DNA of 64,000 nucleotides. Origin: Bradyrhizobium sediminis (lineage in GTDB: Bacteria; Pseudomonadota; Alphaproteobacteria; Rhizobiales; Xanthobacteraceae). The first letter of the stretch is position 1. Each line of letters begins with the position of its first letter. Below the pieces are notes generated by a model. The model did not search any database. It saw only the letters and a list, made by a program, of their open reading frames with translations, and was not told the DNA's origin. Of the stretch, positions 1 to 7,808 are shown piece after piece. A program made the translations under genes and the position numbers. Location of the stretch: NCBI RefSeq assembly GCF_018736085.1, contig NZ_CP076134.1, forward strand, positions 3,048,501 through 3,112,500. Direction: 5' to 3'.

Positions 1-387
1 TCGCTCGTAGCGACGCACCGGTTCGGCCGGTTCCAGATCGCGCATCCGGTTCAGTCCCAGACGCCGCAAGATGCGGCTGACGGTCGCCGCCGATACACCG
101 GCCTCGGCGGCGATCTGCTTGCCGGTGTAGCGCTGCCGACGCAAAGCCTCGACCACCGCGCAAGTGGCTGGCGCTGTTTGGCTCGGCAATGAAAGCGGCC
201 TTGAGGAGCGATCCCGCAAACCATCGACGCCGTCCACGCGGAAGCGTTCGACCCATTTGGCGACAGTCTTCGACGTGGTGTTGAACTGGCGTGCGGCGGC
301 GGCCTTGGATAACCCCCCGTCCACTACACATCGCACCATGGCCTCTCGACCTTTGGGCGTCAGGGAGGCATTCTTGTGGGTGTCCAT
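1..387 (-). CDS. IS481-family transposase, N-terminal part (cut by window edge)
   Basis: The reverse strand is open from an ATG at 387 to the window edge (129 codons), so the C-terminal catalytic part lies outside. The protein begins MDTHKNASLTPKGREAMV and carries two helix-turn-helix segments, one around AAAARQFNTTSKTVAKWVER and one around GKQIAAEAGVSAATVSRIL, followed by LRRLGLNRMRDLEPAEPVRR. This arrangement and wording are characteristic of IS481-family transposases, which have a DDE integrase core after this region. The role would be transposition of its own element. Whether the gene is intact cannot be judged from this piece. Confidence 0.85.
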   Translation of the reverse strand, partial: MDTHKNASLTPKGREAMVRCVVDGGLSKAAAARQFNTTSKTVAKWVERFRVDGVDGLRDRSSRPLSLPSQTAPATCAVVEALRRQRYTGKQIAAEAGVSAATVSRILRRLGLNRMRDLEPAEPVRRYER

Positions 388-470
388 TCGGTTCTCCGCG
401 AATCGCTGGTGGTTTGGCGACTTCAGAGTTCCCGGTCAGGGCCGAATGGACAACCTCCTGAAAGACCACA
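1..470 (-). mobile_element. IS481-family insertion sequence, one end
   Basis: The element holds the partial transposase and its upstream end. Read on the minus strand, a plausible terminal inverted repeat starts TGTGGTCTTTCAGGAGGTTG at 470. The bases just outside (471-476, GCTAGA) fit the NCTAGN target reported for some IS481 members. The other end lies outside the window, so the terminal repeat cannot be confirmed. Confidence 0.6.
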
Positions 471-600
471 GCTAGAGCGCGACAGCATTGATCTGAATCA
501 GGGTCGAAAGCACCACCGGTGCGCAATCACTCCGTCACGCCGATATTGCCTTCGCGCCGAAGCGCCGCAGTACTACCCGCCGGCCGAGCGGCGCGTCTGA

Positions 601-1185
601 TCATGGCGCGCAGCGCAGAATTTCGTCCACAATGGCGCGGTCCCGCATGATCGTGCGCAGATCGACATCGCGCGCCAGCGTGACATAGTCGCCAGTCTCA
701 GCCGTTCGCAGGTATGTGGTGAAATAGACGGGACCGTGGGACAGTTCTCCTGCCTGGCAGGCCTGCGGCTGTACCGAGATCGAAATCGAGCCGCCCTGGC
801 CGCTGTTTTTTTTCGCGATCAGTTCAGCACGAAACGTGGCGAGGCGGGTGAGGTCGGTCTCGTCGATGCGGTAGGCAAAGACGTGGACGTTGCTGCCGGC
901 TTCGCGCGTCAGCTCGGGCGGCGCGGGAATTTCCCGCAACACAAAATCGCGCGCCTCCTCCGGCGCGCGTCCGACCCGCACGGCGATGCGGAGCAACACG
1001 CCATTCGGCCTCGGCCGCAAGCCCCGCGGCAATTTGATCGCGGCACGCAGTTGCGCAGGATCCGAGGTCTCGAAATCGACCCGCGCGAGCTTCACCATTG
1101 ACGTCACCGGCATATGGCCGCAGCCGGCGAGTACGATCGTGACGCAGGCGCGCAGGAAAACGTGCAGCAGGAGTTTGGGAGGCAT
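601..1185 (-). CDS. putative lipoprotein, unknown function
   Basis: The 194-residue protein begins with a short hydrophobic stretch ending in a lipobox-like LAGC around residues 20-23, so it is probably lipidated at that Cys and held in the envelope. The rest is soluble and mixed alpha/beta, with two further Cys (near CQAG and the C-terminal LRCAP) that could form a disulfide. No family was recognised. It is transcribed divergently from the DUF2975 gene, and the 77-bp gap carries a four-part palindromic operator (1205-1239) that could control both. The gene is real in my judgement because of the lipobox and the divergent regulatory region; the function is unknown. Confidence 0.7.
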   Translation of the reverse strand: MPPKLLLHVFLRACVTIVLAGCGHMPVTSMVKLARVDFETSDPAQLRAAIKLPRGLRPRPNGVLLRIAVRVGRAPEEARDFVLREIPAPPELTREAGSNVHVFAYRIDETDLTRLATFRAELIAKKNSGQGGSISISVQPQACQAGELSHGPVYFTTYLRTAETGDYVTLARDVDLRTIMRDRAIVDEILRCAP

Positions 1186-1204
1186 GCGGAATCAACCATC
1201 TTGA

Positions 1205-1239
1205 CGATAATAACTTATCGTATTACGATAATTTTATCT
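1205..1239. promoter_or_regulatory. Operator array of CGATAA/TTATCG half-sites
   Basis: Four half-sites alternate in orientation: CGATAA (1205-1210), TTATCG (1215-1220), CGATAA (1226-1231) and TTATCT (1234-1239). They form overlapping inverted repeats spaced about one helical turn. The site lies in the AT-rich divergent gap between the lipoprotein gene and the DUF2975/XRE pair. The downstream XRE regulator is the obvious candidate to bind it (inference). Confidence 0.5.
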
Positions 1240-1262
1240 CGCGTCAATAGCAGGATACGACC

Positions 1263-1808
1263 ATGACCGCTTTCGCCCATTCGGACCGCTTGCGTCGCTT
1301 CTCCAACGCCATGGTGATCGTCACCACACTCGGTATCGTGCTGATCGCGGTTGCGATGTGCCTGGTGTTTCTCGTGCCGGAATGGACGCGCAATCTGCTG
1401 CTGGCGCGGCTGGGCGCGGCCGGCCGCGACCTCGCACTGACGCCGGGACGCCTTGCCGCCGGCGCCGCCATATCAGCCATTCCCGTCGGCGTGATGCTGT
1501 TCGGGCTATGGCAGGTGCGGGCGCTGTTTGCGGATTTCGCTGCCGGTCGCGTGTTCACGCTGAGCAGCGCACGGCGGCTGCGCGATTTCGCTGCATGCGT
1601 GCTGGCGCAGGCGATCCTCGGTCCGATCTCCTCGACCGCACTGTTGCTTGCGTTCACGCTCAGCAATCCGCCGGGCAGCCGCCAACTCGGGATTTCGCTA
1701 TCGGTGAACGACTATCTTGCCTTGATCGTCGGTGGCGTGCTGCTCGCGGTCGCCTGGGTCATGGTAGAGGCGACACGGATCGCCGACGAACACGCCTCCT
1801 TCGTGTGA
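1263..1808 (+). CDS. DUF2975 family membrane protein
   Basis: The 181-residue protein has four hydrophobic segments (about residues 18-40, 65-85, 110-132 and 150-170) and the general look of the DUF2975 family, which occurs next to small XRE regulators. No enzymatic residues are evident. The next gene, an XRE-type HTH protein, starts 8 nt after the stop, so the two are almost certainly co-transcribed. In this pairing the small regulator is presumed to control expression of the membrane partner. The role of DUF2975 proteins is not established. Confidence 0.75.
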   Translation: MTAFAHSDRLRRFSNAMVIVTTLGIVLIAVAMCLVFLVPEWTRNLLLARLGAAGRDLALTPGRLAAGAAISAIPVGVMLFGLWQVRALFADFAAGRVFTLSSARRLRDFAACVLAQAILGPISSTALLLAFTLSNPPGSRQLGISLSVNDYLALIVGGVLLAVAWVMVEATRIADEHASFV

Positions 1809-1816
1809 GCCGCGCC

Positions 1817-2059
1817 ATGCCGATCGTCGTCAATCTCGACGTCATGCTGGCGCGGCGCAAGATGCGCTCCAAGGAACTTGCCGAGCGCATCGGCATTACC
1901 GAACAGAACGTCTCGCTGTTGAAATCCGGTAAGGTGAAAGGCGTGCGCTTCGACACGCTGGCGCTGATCTGCGAGACGCTCGACTGCCAGCCCGGCGACA
2001 TCCTCGAATATCGCGACGAGGTGGCCGGCACCGCCGTGCCGCTGCGGGCGAGGGCGTAG
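1817..2059 (+). CDS. XRE-family HTH regulator (YozG-like)
   Basis: This 80-residue protein starts MPIVVNLDVMLARRKMRSKE and contains a Cro/C1-type helix-turn-helix (SKELAERIGITEQNVSLLKS), followed by KGVRFDTLALICETLDCQPGD, the second half typical of YozG-like regulators. It binds DNA, probably as a dimer. An in-frame ORF runs open upstream to 1358, but that part only overlaps the DUF2975 gene in another frame. The ATG at 1817 fits the family length and follows the DUF2975 stop by 8 nt. It is the likely ligand of the palindrome array at 1205-1239. Confidence 0.85.
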   Translation: MPIVVNLDVMLARRKMRSKELAERIGITEQNVSLLKSGKVKGVRFDTLALICETLDCQPGDILEYRDEVAGTAVPLRARA

Positions 2060-2067
2060 CCCAAGTC

Positions 2068-2149
2068 CGTCATTCCGGGGCGATGCGCAGCATCGAACCC
2101 GGAATCTCGAGATTCCGGGTCTGGTCCTTCGGACCATCCCGGAATGACG
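2068..2149. repeat. Dispersed palindromic repeat with cloverleaf potential
   Basis: An outer 12-bp stem (CGTCATTCCGGG at 2068-2079 with CCCGGAATGACG at 2138-2149) encloses three hairpins: CGATGC-GCA-GCATCG (2081-2095), a perfect 22-nt palindrome (2098-2119) and TGGTCC-TTC-GGACCA (2122-2136). It sits between convergent genes. Sequences of this kind are abundant REP-like repeats in Bradyrhizobium/Rhodopseudomonas genomes (from memory). It could also end transcription from both sides. Confidence 0.7.
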
Positions 2150-2155
2150 GCGGCT

Positions 2156-3802
2156 TCAGGCCGAAATTGCCTTCGCCGAGTCCACCTGGTTGCGCAGCAG
2201 GAATTTCTGGATCTTGCCGGTGGACGTCTTGGGTATCGGCCCGAACACCACGGCCTTCGGCGTCTTGAAGCCGGACATGTGACTGCGACAGAACGCGATG
2301 ATCTCGGCTTCGGTCGCGCGCGCGTTCTCTTTCAGTTCGACGAACGCGCAGGGCACTTCGCCCCATTTTGAATCCGGCTTCGCCACCACGGCGGCGAACA
2401 GCACGGCGGGGTGCTTGTAGAGAATGTCCTCGACCTCGACGGAAGAGATGTTTTCGCCGCCGGAGATGATGATGTCCTTGGAGCGATCCTTGATGATGAC
2501 ATAGCCGTGCTCGTCGAGCACGCCGAGGTCGCCGGTGTGGAACCAGCCGCCGGCGAAGGCTTCCTGGGTGGCCTTCTCGTTCTTCAGATAGCCCTTCATC
2601 ACGATATTGCCGCGGAACATCACTTCGCCGATGGTCTCGCCATCGCACGGGACAGACTGCATGGTCTCGGGATCGAGCACGGTGACGGCTTCCTGCAGCG
2701 GGTAGGGCACGCCCTGCCGCCGCTTCAACTGCGCACGCTGATCGGCGGGCAGGTCGTCCCAGCCCGGCTGCTCCGCGCACACCGACGCCGGGCCATAGAC
2801 TTCGGTCAGGCCATAGACGTGCGTCAGCTTGATGCCGATGCCTTCGGCTCCTTCCAGCACCGCGACCGGGGGCGCTGCGCCCGCGATCAGTCCGACCACG
2901 GGACGCGCCTTGCCGCCCTTCGGCGCATCCGGTGCGTTGATCAGGGTGTTGTAGACGATCGGCGCGCCGCACATGTGGCTGACGCCGTGCTTCGGGATCA
3001 GATCGAAGATCTTGCTCGGATCGACCTTGCGCAGGCAGACATTGACGCCGGCGGACGCCGCCACCGTCCAGGGAAAACACCAGCCGTTGCAGTGGAACAT
3101 CGGCAGGGTCCAGAGATAGACCGGGTGCTGGCCAAGATTGCCGGCAAGGATGTTGCTGACGGCGTTGAGATAGGCGCCGCGGTGATGGGTCACGACGCCC
3201 TTGGGATTGCCGGTAGTGCCCGAGGTGTAGCTGAGCGCGATGGCGTCCCACTCATCTTCCGGCAGTCGCGCGGCGAAGTTTTCATCGCCCTGCGCCACCG
3301 CAGCCTCGTATTCCAGTTCGCCGATCCGTCTTCCGCCGGCAAAAGCCGCATCGTCGACGTCGATGACGAAGGGTTTTGGGCCTTTCATCAGGGTGAGCGC
3401 CTCGCCGATCACGCCGGCAAATTCCGGGTCGACCAGGATGATCTTGGCGCTGCCATGATCGAGCTGGAAGGCGATGGAGGGCGCGTCGAGCCGGATGTTG
3501 AGTGCATTCAGCACCGCGCCGGCCATCGGCACGGCAAAATGCAGCTCATTCATCGCGGGGATGTTCGGCAGCATCGCAGCCACCGTATCGCCGCGGCCGA
3601 TGCCCCGGCCGGCAAGGTAGGACGCGAAGCGGCGGCAGCGCGCATAGGTCTGCGACCAGGTGAAGCTGCGGCCCTCATAGACGGTGCTGAGGTGATCGGG
3701 ATAGACCGCCGCGGTGCGCGCCAGGAAGCTCAACGGCGTCAGCGCCACGTAGTTGGCGGGCGTCTTGTCCAGACCGATGCCATACTGGCCTTCGCTGCTC
3801 AT
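2156..3802 (-). CDS. Acyl-CoA synthetase (medium/long-chain fatty acid--CoA ligase family)
   Basis: The 548-residue protein belongs to the ANL superfamily of adenylate-forming enzymes and would activate a carboxylic acid to its CoA thioester via an acyl-adenylate. Visible motifs are the P-loop-like YTSGTTGNPKG (residues 192-202), the YGLTE adenine-binding motif, TGD with the following DRSKDIIISGGENIS hinge, and the C-terminal PKTSTGKIQKF with the catalytic Lys. Length is normal. The sequence resembles AlkK/DmdB-like ligases, so the substrate could be a medium-chain fatty acid or a short acid such as methylmercaptopropionate; it cannot be fixed from sequence. The start at 3802 is chosen because GGGAGG/AAGGAAAG lies just upstream; an ATG ten codons earlier lacks this. 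Confidence 0.9.
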   Translation of the reverse strand: MSSEGQYGIGLDKTPANYVALTPLSFLARTAAVYPDHLSTVYEGRSFTWSQTYARCRRFASYLAGRGIGRGDTVAAMLPNIPAMNELHFAVPMAGAVLNALNIRLDAPSIAFQLDHGSAKIILVDPEFAGVIGEALTLMKGPKPFVIDVDDAAFAGGRRIGELEYEAAVAQGDENFAARLPEDEWDAIALSYTSGTTGNPKGVVTHHRGAYLNAVSNILAGNLGQHPVYLWTLPMFHCNGWCFPWTVAASAGVNVCLRKVDPSKIFDLIPKHGVSHMCGAPIVYNTLINAPDAPKGGKARPVVGLIAGAAPPVAVLEGAEGIGIKLTHVYGLTEVYGPASVCAEQPGWDDLPADQRAQLKRRQGVPYPLQEAVTVLDPETMQSVPCDGETIGEVMFRGNIVMKGYLKNEKATQEAFAGGWFHTGDLGVLDEHGYVIIKDRSKDIIISGGENISSVEVEDILYKHPAVLFAAVVAKPDSKWGEVPCAFVELKENARATEAEIIAFCRSHMSGFKTPKAVVFGPIPKTSTGKIQKFLLRNQVDSAKAISA

Positions 3803-3976
3803 CTTTCCTTGCCTCCCGTCATTTCGTTGCACGCAGCTTATTGCAGGAGCCGCGCTTCGTCAGAAGTGTATTTTCCAGATCAACGCCGCTGACGGCTTGG
3901 TCTGCTGAGGGATGGTAGCGCGGCTCGCATTATCTCAAAACGAGAGAAATTTCCTCTAATTCTTTGGAACACCAAG

Positions 3977-4001
3977 GGTATTTTATATTCCATAATATAC
4001 C
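3977..4001. promoter_or_regulatory. AT-rich palindrome upstream of the acyl-CoA synthetase
   Basis: GGTATTTTAT (3977-3986) and ATAATATACC (3992-4001) form a 10-bp inverted repeat with one mismatch around a 5-nt centre. The base composition is strikingly AT-rich for this genome. It lies in the 251-bp gap between the acyl-CoA synthetase start (3802) and the end of the reductase gene (4054), and may be an operator or promoter for the synthetase. The gap holds no other gene that I can see. Confidence 0.35.
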
Positions 4002-4053
4002 TTATGCGAATCTGACTATTGATGGCGGGCCCGGCCTTCTCCTGTTCCAGCGA

Positions 4054-5013
4054 TCATCGCTCATGATCGGCGCCCGCGGCATAGTTGTCGACATAGCTGC
4101 ACAATCGCTGCATGTCGGCGGCCTCGACTCCACTCATGGCGATCATCTTCCGGCAATCGTCGGCGAGATCGCGCATGTCCTCGGGAGCAGCCGTTGCGTG
4201 GCCATCGATGGCGAACTCGGCCAGCTTCGACGAGAAGAACTTTTTCAACGAATGAAGCAGAATGGGTTCTGGCAGCAAGGAGACCAGCAACCGCAGCTTC
4301 ATTGGCAAGGGATTGAGCCCGAGCGCCCGGAGGCAGCGAAAACCTTCCCTGACGCCGCGACGCAGCAGAGCCAGCCCCTCACGGTCCGTAGCCAACTTCG
4401 CCGACACGCCGCCATTCCTGTAGAGAGCGCCACAGATCGCGGCGATGAGGAAGGCGTGGGTCTTCAGCCATGCATCCATGTCGGGCACGATGGAGGTACC
4501 AAAGCCCGCGCCGTCAAATAGCTTTGCCAGGGAACGAGCCTTGCCGTCGCCCTGCCCGGCGACGGGCCCGAATGTCGTCGGCTGCTGGCGAACGGCACTG
4601 TAGCGGACAGTTGTCCCGGCACGGACACCGCCGGCGCCTGGGAAACCGAACAGGGCGCGCTCGCTTCCGAAGCGCTCGACGAGTTCGTTGACGCGCAATG
4701 GGCAGTTCAGCAGGAACAGGATGTCGGGTGTGCCGCCCACTCTTTCGATGATCGGCAGGACGTCGGCGAGCTGCCGATCGCGCACGGCAACCATGACGAG
4801 ATCGTACCTTTCATCTGCGGCGGGAGTCTCGACCGCTCCGACTTGAACATGGCTGTGCCGTCCCGTGGTGACGTCCTCGAGTCTCAAACCGTCCGAGGCG
4901 ATCTCGGTCAATCGACGACCGCGCGCGAGCATCGTCACATCGTGGCCCGCCTCGGCGAGCCTCCCGCCATAGATCGTGCCGATGATGCCGGCCCCGACGA
5001 GCAGGATTTTCAT
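4054..5013 (-). CDS. ApbA/PanE-family (ketopantoate reductase-like) oxidoreductase
   Basis: The 319-residue protein starts with a Rossmann dinucleotide motif (VGAGIIGTIYGGR, residues 6-18) and has the two-domain size of ketopantoate reductases. In the helical C-terminal domain the family's catalytic pattern Lys-x3-Asn is represented by AWLKTHAFLIAA, where the Asn position is Phe, so true ketopantoate reductase activity is doubtful. It probably uses NADPH on another 2-oxo or 2-hydroxy substrate. The start at 5013 has AAAGGGA nine bases upstream; longer in-frame starts run into the divergent promoter. The gene is divergent from a TetR regulator that likely represses it. Confidence 0.75.
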   Translation of the reverse strand: MKILLVGAGIIGTIYGGRLAEAGHDVTMLARGRRLTEIASDGLRLEDVTTGRHSHVQVGAVETPAADERYDLVMVAVRDRQLADVLPIIERVGGTPDILFLLNCPLRVNELVERFGSERALFGFPGAGGVRAGTTVRYSAVRQQPTTFGPVAGQGDGKARSLAKLFDGAGFGTSIVPDMDAWLKTHAFLIAAICGALYRNGGVSAKLATDREGLALLRRGVREGFRCLRALGLNPLPMKLRLLVSLLPEPILLHSLKKFFSSKLAEFAIDGHATAAPEDMRDLADDCRKMIAMSGVEAADMQRLCSYVDNYAAGADHER

Positions 5014-5070
5014 GAGAATCCCTTTCCGCGTCAGCTTGAAGTTCGCCTCCGGATGGAGGCCTCCAGCAAT

Positions 5071-5092
5071 TAAAGCAATATCTAGTGCGTTA
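5071..5092. promoter_or_regulatory. Palindromic operator, copy 1 (probable TetR site)
   Basis: TAAAGCA-N8-TGCGTTA, a 22-bp inverted repeat with one mismatch. It lies between the divergent reductase and TetR genes. An almost identical copy follows 33 bp further on. Confidence 0.6.
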
Positions 5093-5103
5093 ATCAGGGC
5101 TAG

Positions 5104-5125
5104 TAAAGCAATAAATGTTGCGTTA
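5104..5125. promoter_or_regulatory. Palindromic operator, copy 2 (probable TetR site)
   Basis: TAAAGCA-N8-TGCGTTA, with the same half-sites and spacer length as the copy at 5071-5092. It ends ten bases before the TetR start codon, so a bound repressor would block its own gene. The 33-bp offset is about three helical turns, placing both sites on the same DNA face. Confidence 0.6.
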
Positions 5126-5135
5126 GCATGATCAC

Positions 5136-5780
5136 ATGTTCGCAGCCACATCAGCGGTCGATGACAAGTCACGCCGTACAGGGGGCCGCAGCGCGCGAGT
5201 TCGCACGGCGGTCCTGCAGGCGACGATGGACGAACTGGCCGAGAAGGGTCTCGCTGGCCTTTCCATCGGCGCTATCGCCGCGCGTTCCGGCGTCCACCCG
5301 ACGTCCATCTATCGGCGCTGGCATACCGTCGAACATTTGGGAGTCGATGCCGCGCTGGCCGCCGCCGCCATGCACGTAGAGATCCCCGACACGGGTTCCC
5401 TGCGCGGCGATCTCTCGGTGTTTCTCGGGCAGCTCGAGGCCCATGTGCGCTCGCCACTCGGTCGGGCCCTACTCGCCATTTCCGGCGTGAGCGATGCGGC
5501 TGCGGAAGCGAGAAAAGTCTTCTGGCGTGAGCGTGTCGGGCTGGCGAAGGTCATGTTCGAGCGCGCCGCGGCGCGGGCGGAGATCGCTGAAGGCACCGAC
5601 CCGGTTTCCGCTCTCGAATTCGCGATCGCTCCCATCTATCTGCGCGCAGTCATGCTTCGGCAGCCGGCGGACGATCGGGAAATCAGCCGTCAGACCGATT
5701 GGGTCATGCGTGCTTTCGCCGTCCCGACGCAAAGTCCGGAACACACGACGGCCACCTCCTCCACCAGGCCCCACTCATAG
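5136..5780 (+). CDS. TetR-family transcriptional regulator
   Basis: The 214-residue protein has an N-terminal TetR DNA-binding domain: VRTAVLQATMDELAEKGLAG, then the helix-turn-helix IGAIAARSGVHPTSIYRRW (about residues 45-62). The C-terminal ligand-binding helices match TetR_C-type domains in size. It is divergent from the ApbA-like reductase, with two matching 22-bp palindromes between them, so it probably represses itself and the reductase. No ribosome-binding site is visible before 5136, so translation could be leaderless. The last ten codons come from a 32-bp stretch identical to part of the crotonase gene at 8043-8074, so the natural C-terminus has probably been replaced. Confidence 0.85.
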   Translation: MFAATSAVDDKSRRTGGRSARVRTAVLQATMDELAEKGLAGLSIGAIAARSGVHPTSIYRRWHTVEHLGVDAALAAAAMHVEIPDTGSLRGDLSVFLGQLEAHVRSPLGRALLAISGVSDAAAEARKVFWRERVGLAKVMFERAAARAEIAEGTDPVSALEFAIAPIYLRAVMLRQPADDREISRQTDWVMRAFAVPTQSPEHTTATSSTRPHS

Positions 5781-5781
5781 C
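5750..5781. repeat. 32-bp fragment identical to part of the crotonase gene, copy 1
   Basis: The stretch from CGGCCACCTCCTCCACC to CACTCATAG is identical here and at 8043-8074, in the same orientation. Weaker identity continues for about 15 bases to the right. Here it supplies the end and stop codon of the TetR gene; in the crotonase gene it encodes YEWGLVEEVA on the minus strand. Confidence 0.7.
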
Positions 5782-5784
5782 CTC

Positions 5785-5949
5785 CGCGGCCGACGCGGAG
5801 CGCCAAGCAACAACCGTCTGCATCCGACGATACGTCAAATGACGATGATGCTGGTGCGCCGCTATTACGCGGATTTCGGTCCACCCCTCGCCGCCGAAAA
5901 GCTCGCCGAGCAGCACGATTGCCGGGTTTCACGCGAGACGTTGCGCAAA
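5785..5949 (+). pseudogene. Remnant of an ISNCY-type transposase
   Basis: One frame reads RGRRGAPSNNRLHPTIRQ, then VRRYYADFGPPLAAEKLAEQ and CRVSRETLRK. This matches my memory of the segment after the N-terminal HTH in ISNCY (IS1202-group) transposases, where the sequence runs on to a tryptophan-rich catalytic region. Only about 55 codons survive; both the N-terminal HTH and the DDE core are missing, and homology stops abruptly at about 5950. It sits between the altered end of the TetR gene and the amidase and marks a rearrangement scar. Confidence 0.7.
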
Positions 5950-6044
5950 GGCGAAGGTGTGCGCATGATCTCAAGTTGGAATCCTGAGAACTCCCGCGTC
6001 AGCCTCGCCTCGCCGCGGCTGCCGCCAGCGCCGAGGCGCCGACC

Positions 6045-7619
6045 ATGCTGAAGCTCGAGAACGCGCCTATGAGCGATATCATCGATGCTTTGGCCGGTGA
6101 GCGGGTCACCGCGACCGCGCTGACCAAAGGCTATCTCGCGCGCATTGAGGCCTACGACCGCGATGGGCCGATGCTCAACTCCATACGCGAGCTCAATCCC
6201 GACGCGCTCACGATCGCGGGCAAGCTCGACGACACCAAGCCATCGATCAAACGGCCGCTGGCTGGCATACCGGTGCTGGTGAAGGACAACATCGCGACTG
6301 GTGACAAACAGCCCACCACGGCAGGCTCGCTGGCGCTGGAGGGCGCGCGCGCCAAGGATGACGCCACCGTCGTCAAGCTGCTGCGCGAAGCCGGCGCGGT
6401 GATCCTGGGCAAGGCGAACCTGACGGAGTTCGCCAACATGCTCGCGATTGGCATGCCCTCGGGCTACTCATCGCTTGGCGGTCAGGTCAAGAGCCCCTAC
6501 GCGCCGACGCTGATGGACGATCACGGCATCCCGGTCGTGCAGCCAGGCGGATCGAGCTCGGGCTCCGCGGTCGCGGTGGCGGCCGGTCTGTGTGCGGCCT
6601 CGATCGGCACCGAGACCTCGGGCTCGTTGCTGTCCCCCGCCAGCCAGAATGGCCTCGTCACCGTCAAGCCGACGGTCGGACTGATCAGCCGTGCCGGCAT
6701 CGTGCCGATCTCGCACAACCAGGACACCGCAGGCCCGATGACCCGAACGGTGCGCGACGCGGCGATGCTCATGAACGTGCTGGCCGCCAAGGACCCGCTC
6801 GATCCGGCGACGCAACGGCAGCGGCGGCCGGCCGATTACACCGCCGACCTCGCGCACGATGCGATGAAGGGCGCACGCATCGGCGTGCCGAGCGACCCCG
6901 CCGACCCGCTGAACGATTGCTACTACGGCAAGCTGCTACCCAACAGGGCCAAGGTGATGACTGAGGCGATCAAGGTGCTGGAGGACCTGGGCGCCATCGT
7001 CGTGCGTGCCAGCATGCCGACGGCCGGCTGGATTGGCGGCCCCGGCACGACCATGGCTGTGCTCAACCGCAATCCGCTGAGCGGCAACAAGGGCAATCCG
7101 GCGATGCAGTGGATCGTTTTCCTCTACGAACTGAAGCACGACCTCAACCTCTACCTGAAGGATTGGGCGACCGACACCGGAATCAAGACCATCGCCGACG
7201 TCGTGGCCTTCAACGAGGCGAACGCCGGCAGGGCGCTACGTTTCGGCCAGGACCTGTTCCTCGCCGCCAACGACACCAAAGGCGACTTGAGTGAGCGCGA
7301 GTACAAGTCGGCGCGTGCCATGGACCTGCTCGCCGCCAAGACACGCGGCATGGACGCCTACATGAACCAGCACAAGCTCGACGCCGTGCTGTTCGCCGGC
7401 GCTTTGGGCGCCGCGATCGCCGCCAAGGCGGGCTATCCCAGCGTCATGGTACCCGGAGGATTCATCTCGGGGACGACCGACGGCAAGGACACGCCCGACT
7501 ATCCGCTGGGCATCACCTTCGCGGGTCGCGCCTGGAGCGAGCACAAGCTGCTGCGTCTGGCCTACGCCTTCGAACAGGCTTCCCACATGCGCAAGCCGCC
7601 GCCCGACCTGCTCTCCTAA
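6045..7619 (+). CDS. Amidase (amidase-signature family), probably signal-less truncation
   Basis: The 524-residue protein carries the Ser-cisSer-Lys triad of the amidase-signature family: Lys80 in VLVKDNI, the GGSSSGS loop around residues 168-174, and the nucleophile Ser194 in [13 protein letters not shown]. It would hydrolyse a carboxamide; the substrate is unknown. GatA is unlikely because no gatC or gatB is nearby. The frame is open from 5988, and the codons before the ATG read LAAAAASAEAPT, which looks like the end of an export signal peptide and its cleavage site. The TGA at 5985 and the transposase scar lie just upstream. The ancestral enzyme was probably exported and has lost its signal (inference). 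No clear ribosome-binding site precedes 6045. Confidence 0.85.
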   Translation: MLKLENAPMSDIIDALAGERVTATALTKGYLARIEAYDRDGPMLNSIRELNPDALTIAGKLDDTKPSIKRPLAGIPVLVKDNIATGDKQPTTAGSLALEGARAKDDATVVKLLREAGAVILGKANLTEFANMLAIGMPSGYSSLGGQVKSPYAPTLMDDHGIPVVQPGGSSSGSAVAVAAGLCAASIGTETSGSLLSPASQNGLVTVKPTVGLISRAGIVPISHNQDTAGPMTRTVRDAAMLMNVLAAKDPLDPATQRQRRPADYTADLAHDAMKGARIGVPSDPADPLNDCYYGKLLPNRAKVMTEAIKVLEDLGAIVVRASMPTAGWIGGPGTTMAVLNRNPLSGNKGNPAMQWIVFLYELKHDLNLYLKDWATDTGIKTIADVVAFNEANAGRALRFGQDLFLAANDTKGDLSEREYKSARAMDLLAAKTRGMDAYMNQHKLDAVLFAGALGAAIAAKAGYPSVMVPGGFISGTTDGKDTPDYPLGITFAGRAWSEHKLLRLAYAFEQASHMRKPPPDLLS

Positions 7620-7808
7620 TAGGACTTTGCGCCCTCGGTGCCATTTCTGTCTTGCGCCGACGCCGATATTGCGCAGCACGAGTGCTGCGAGCCGGGCTCC
7701 ACTCTACTTTGCATGGGGTTGTTTTCGCGATTTTTGTCCAGGCCCTCCCTCCGGTGCACTCCCGAAGGGGCGCTATGCCGGGTCCGGCACACGAGATCGT
7801 TGGTGTCT

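Noticed and set aside
2411..3892. 493-codon open frame on the plus strand
   Set aside because: Antisense to the acyl-CoA synthetase, which has all its motifs intact.
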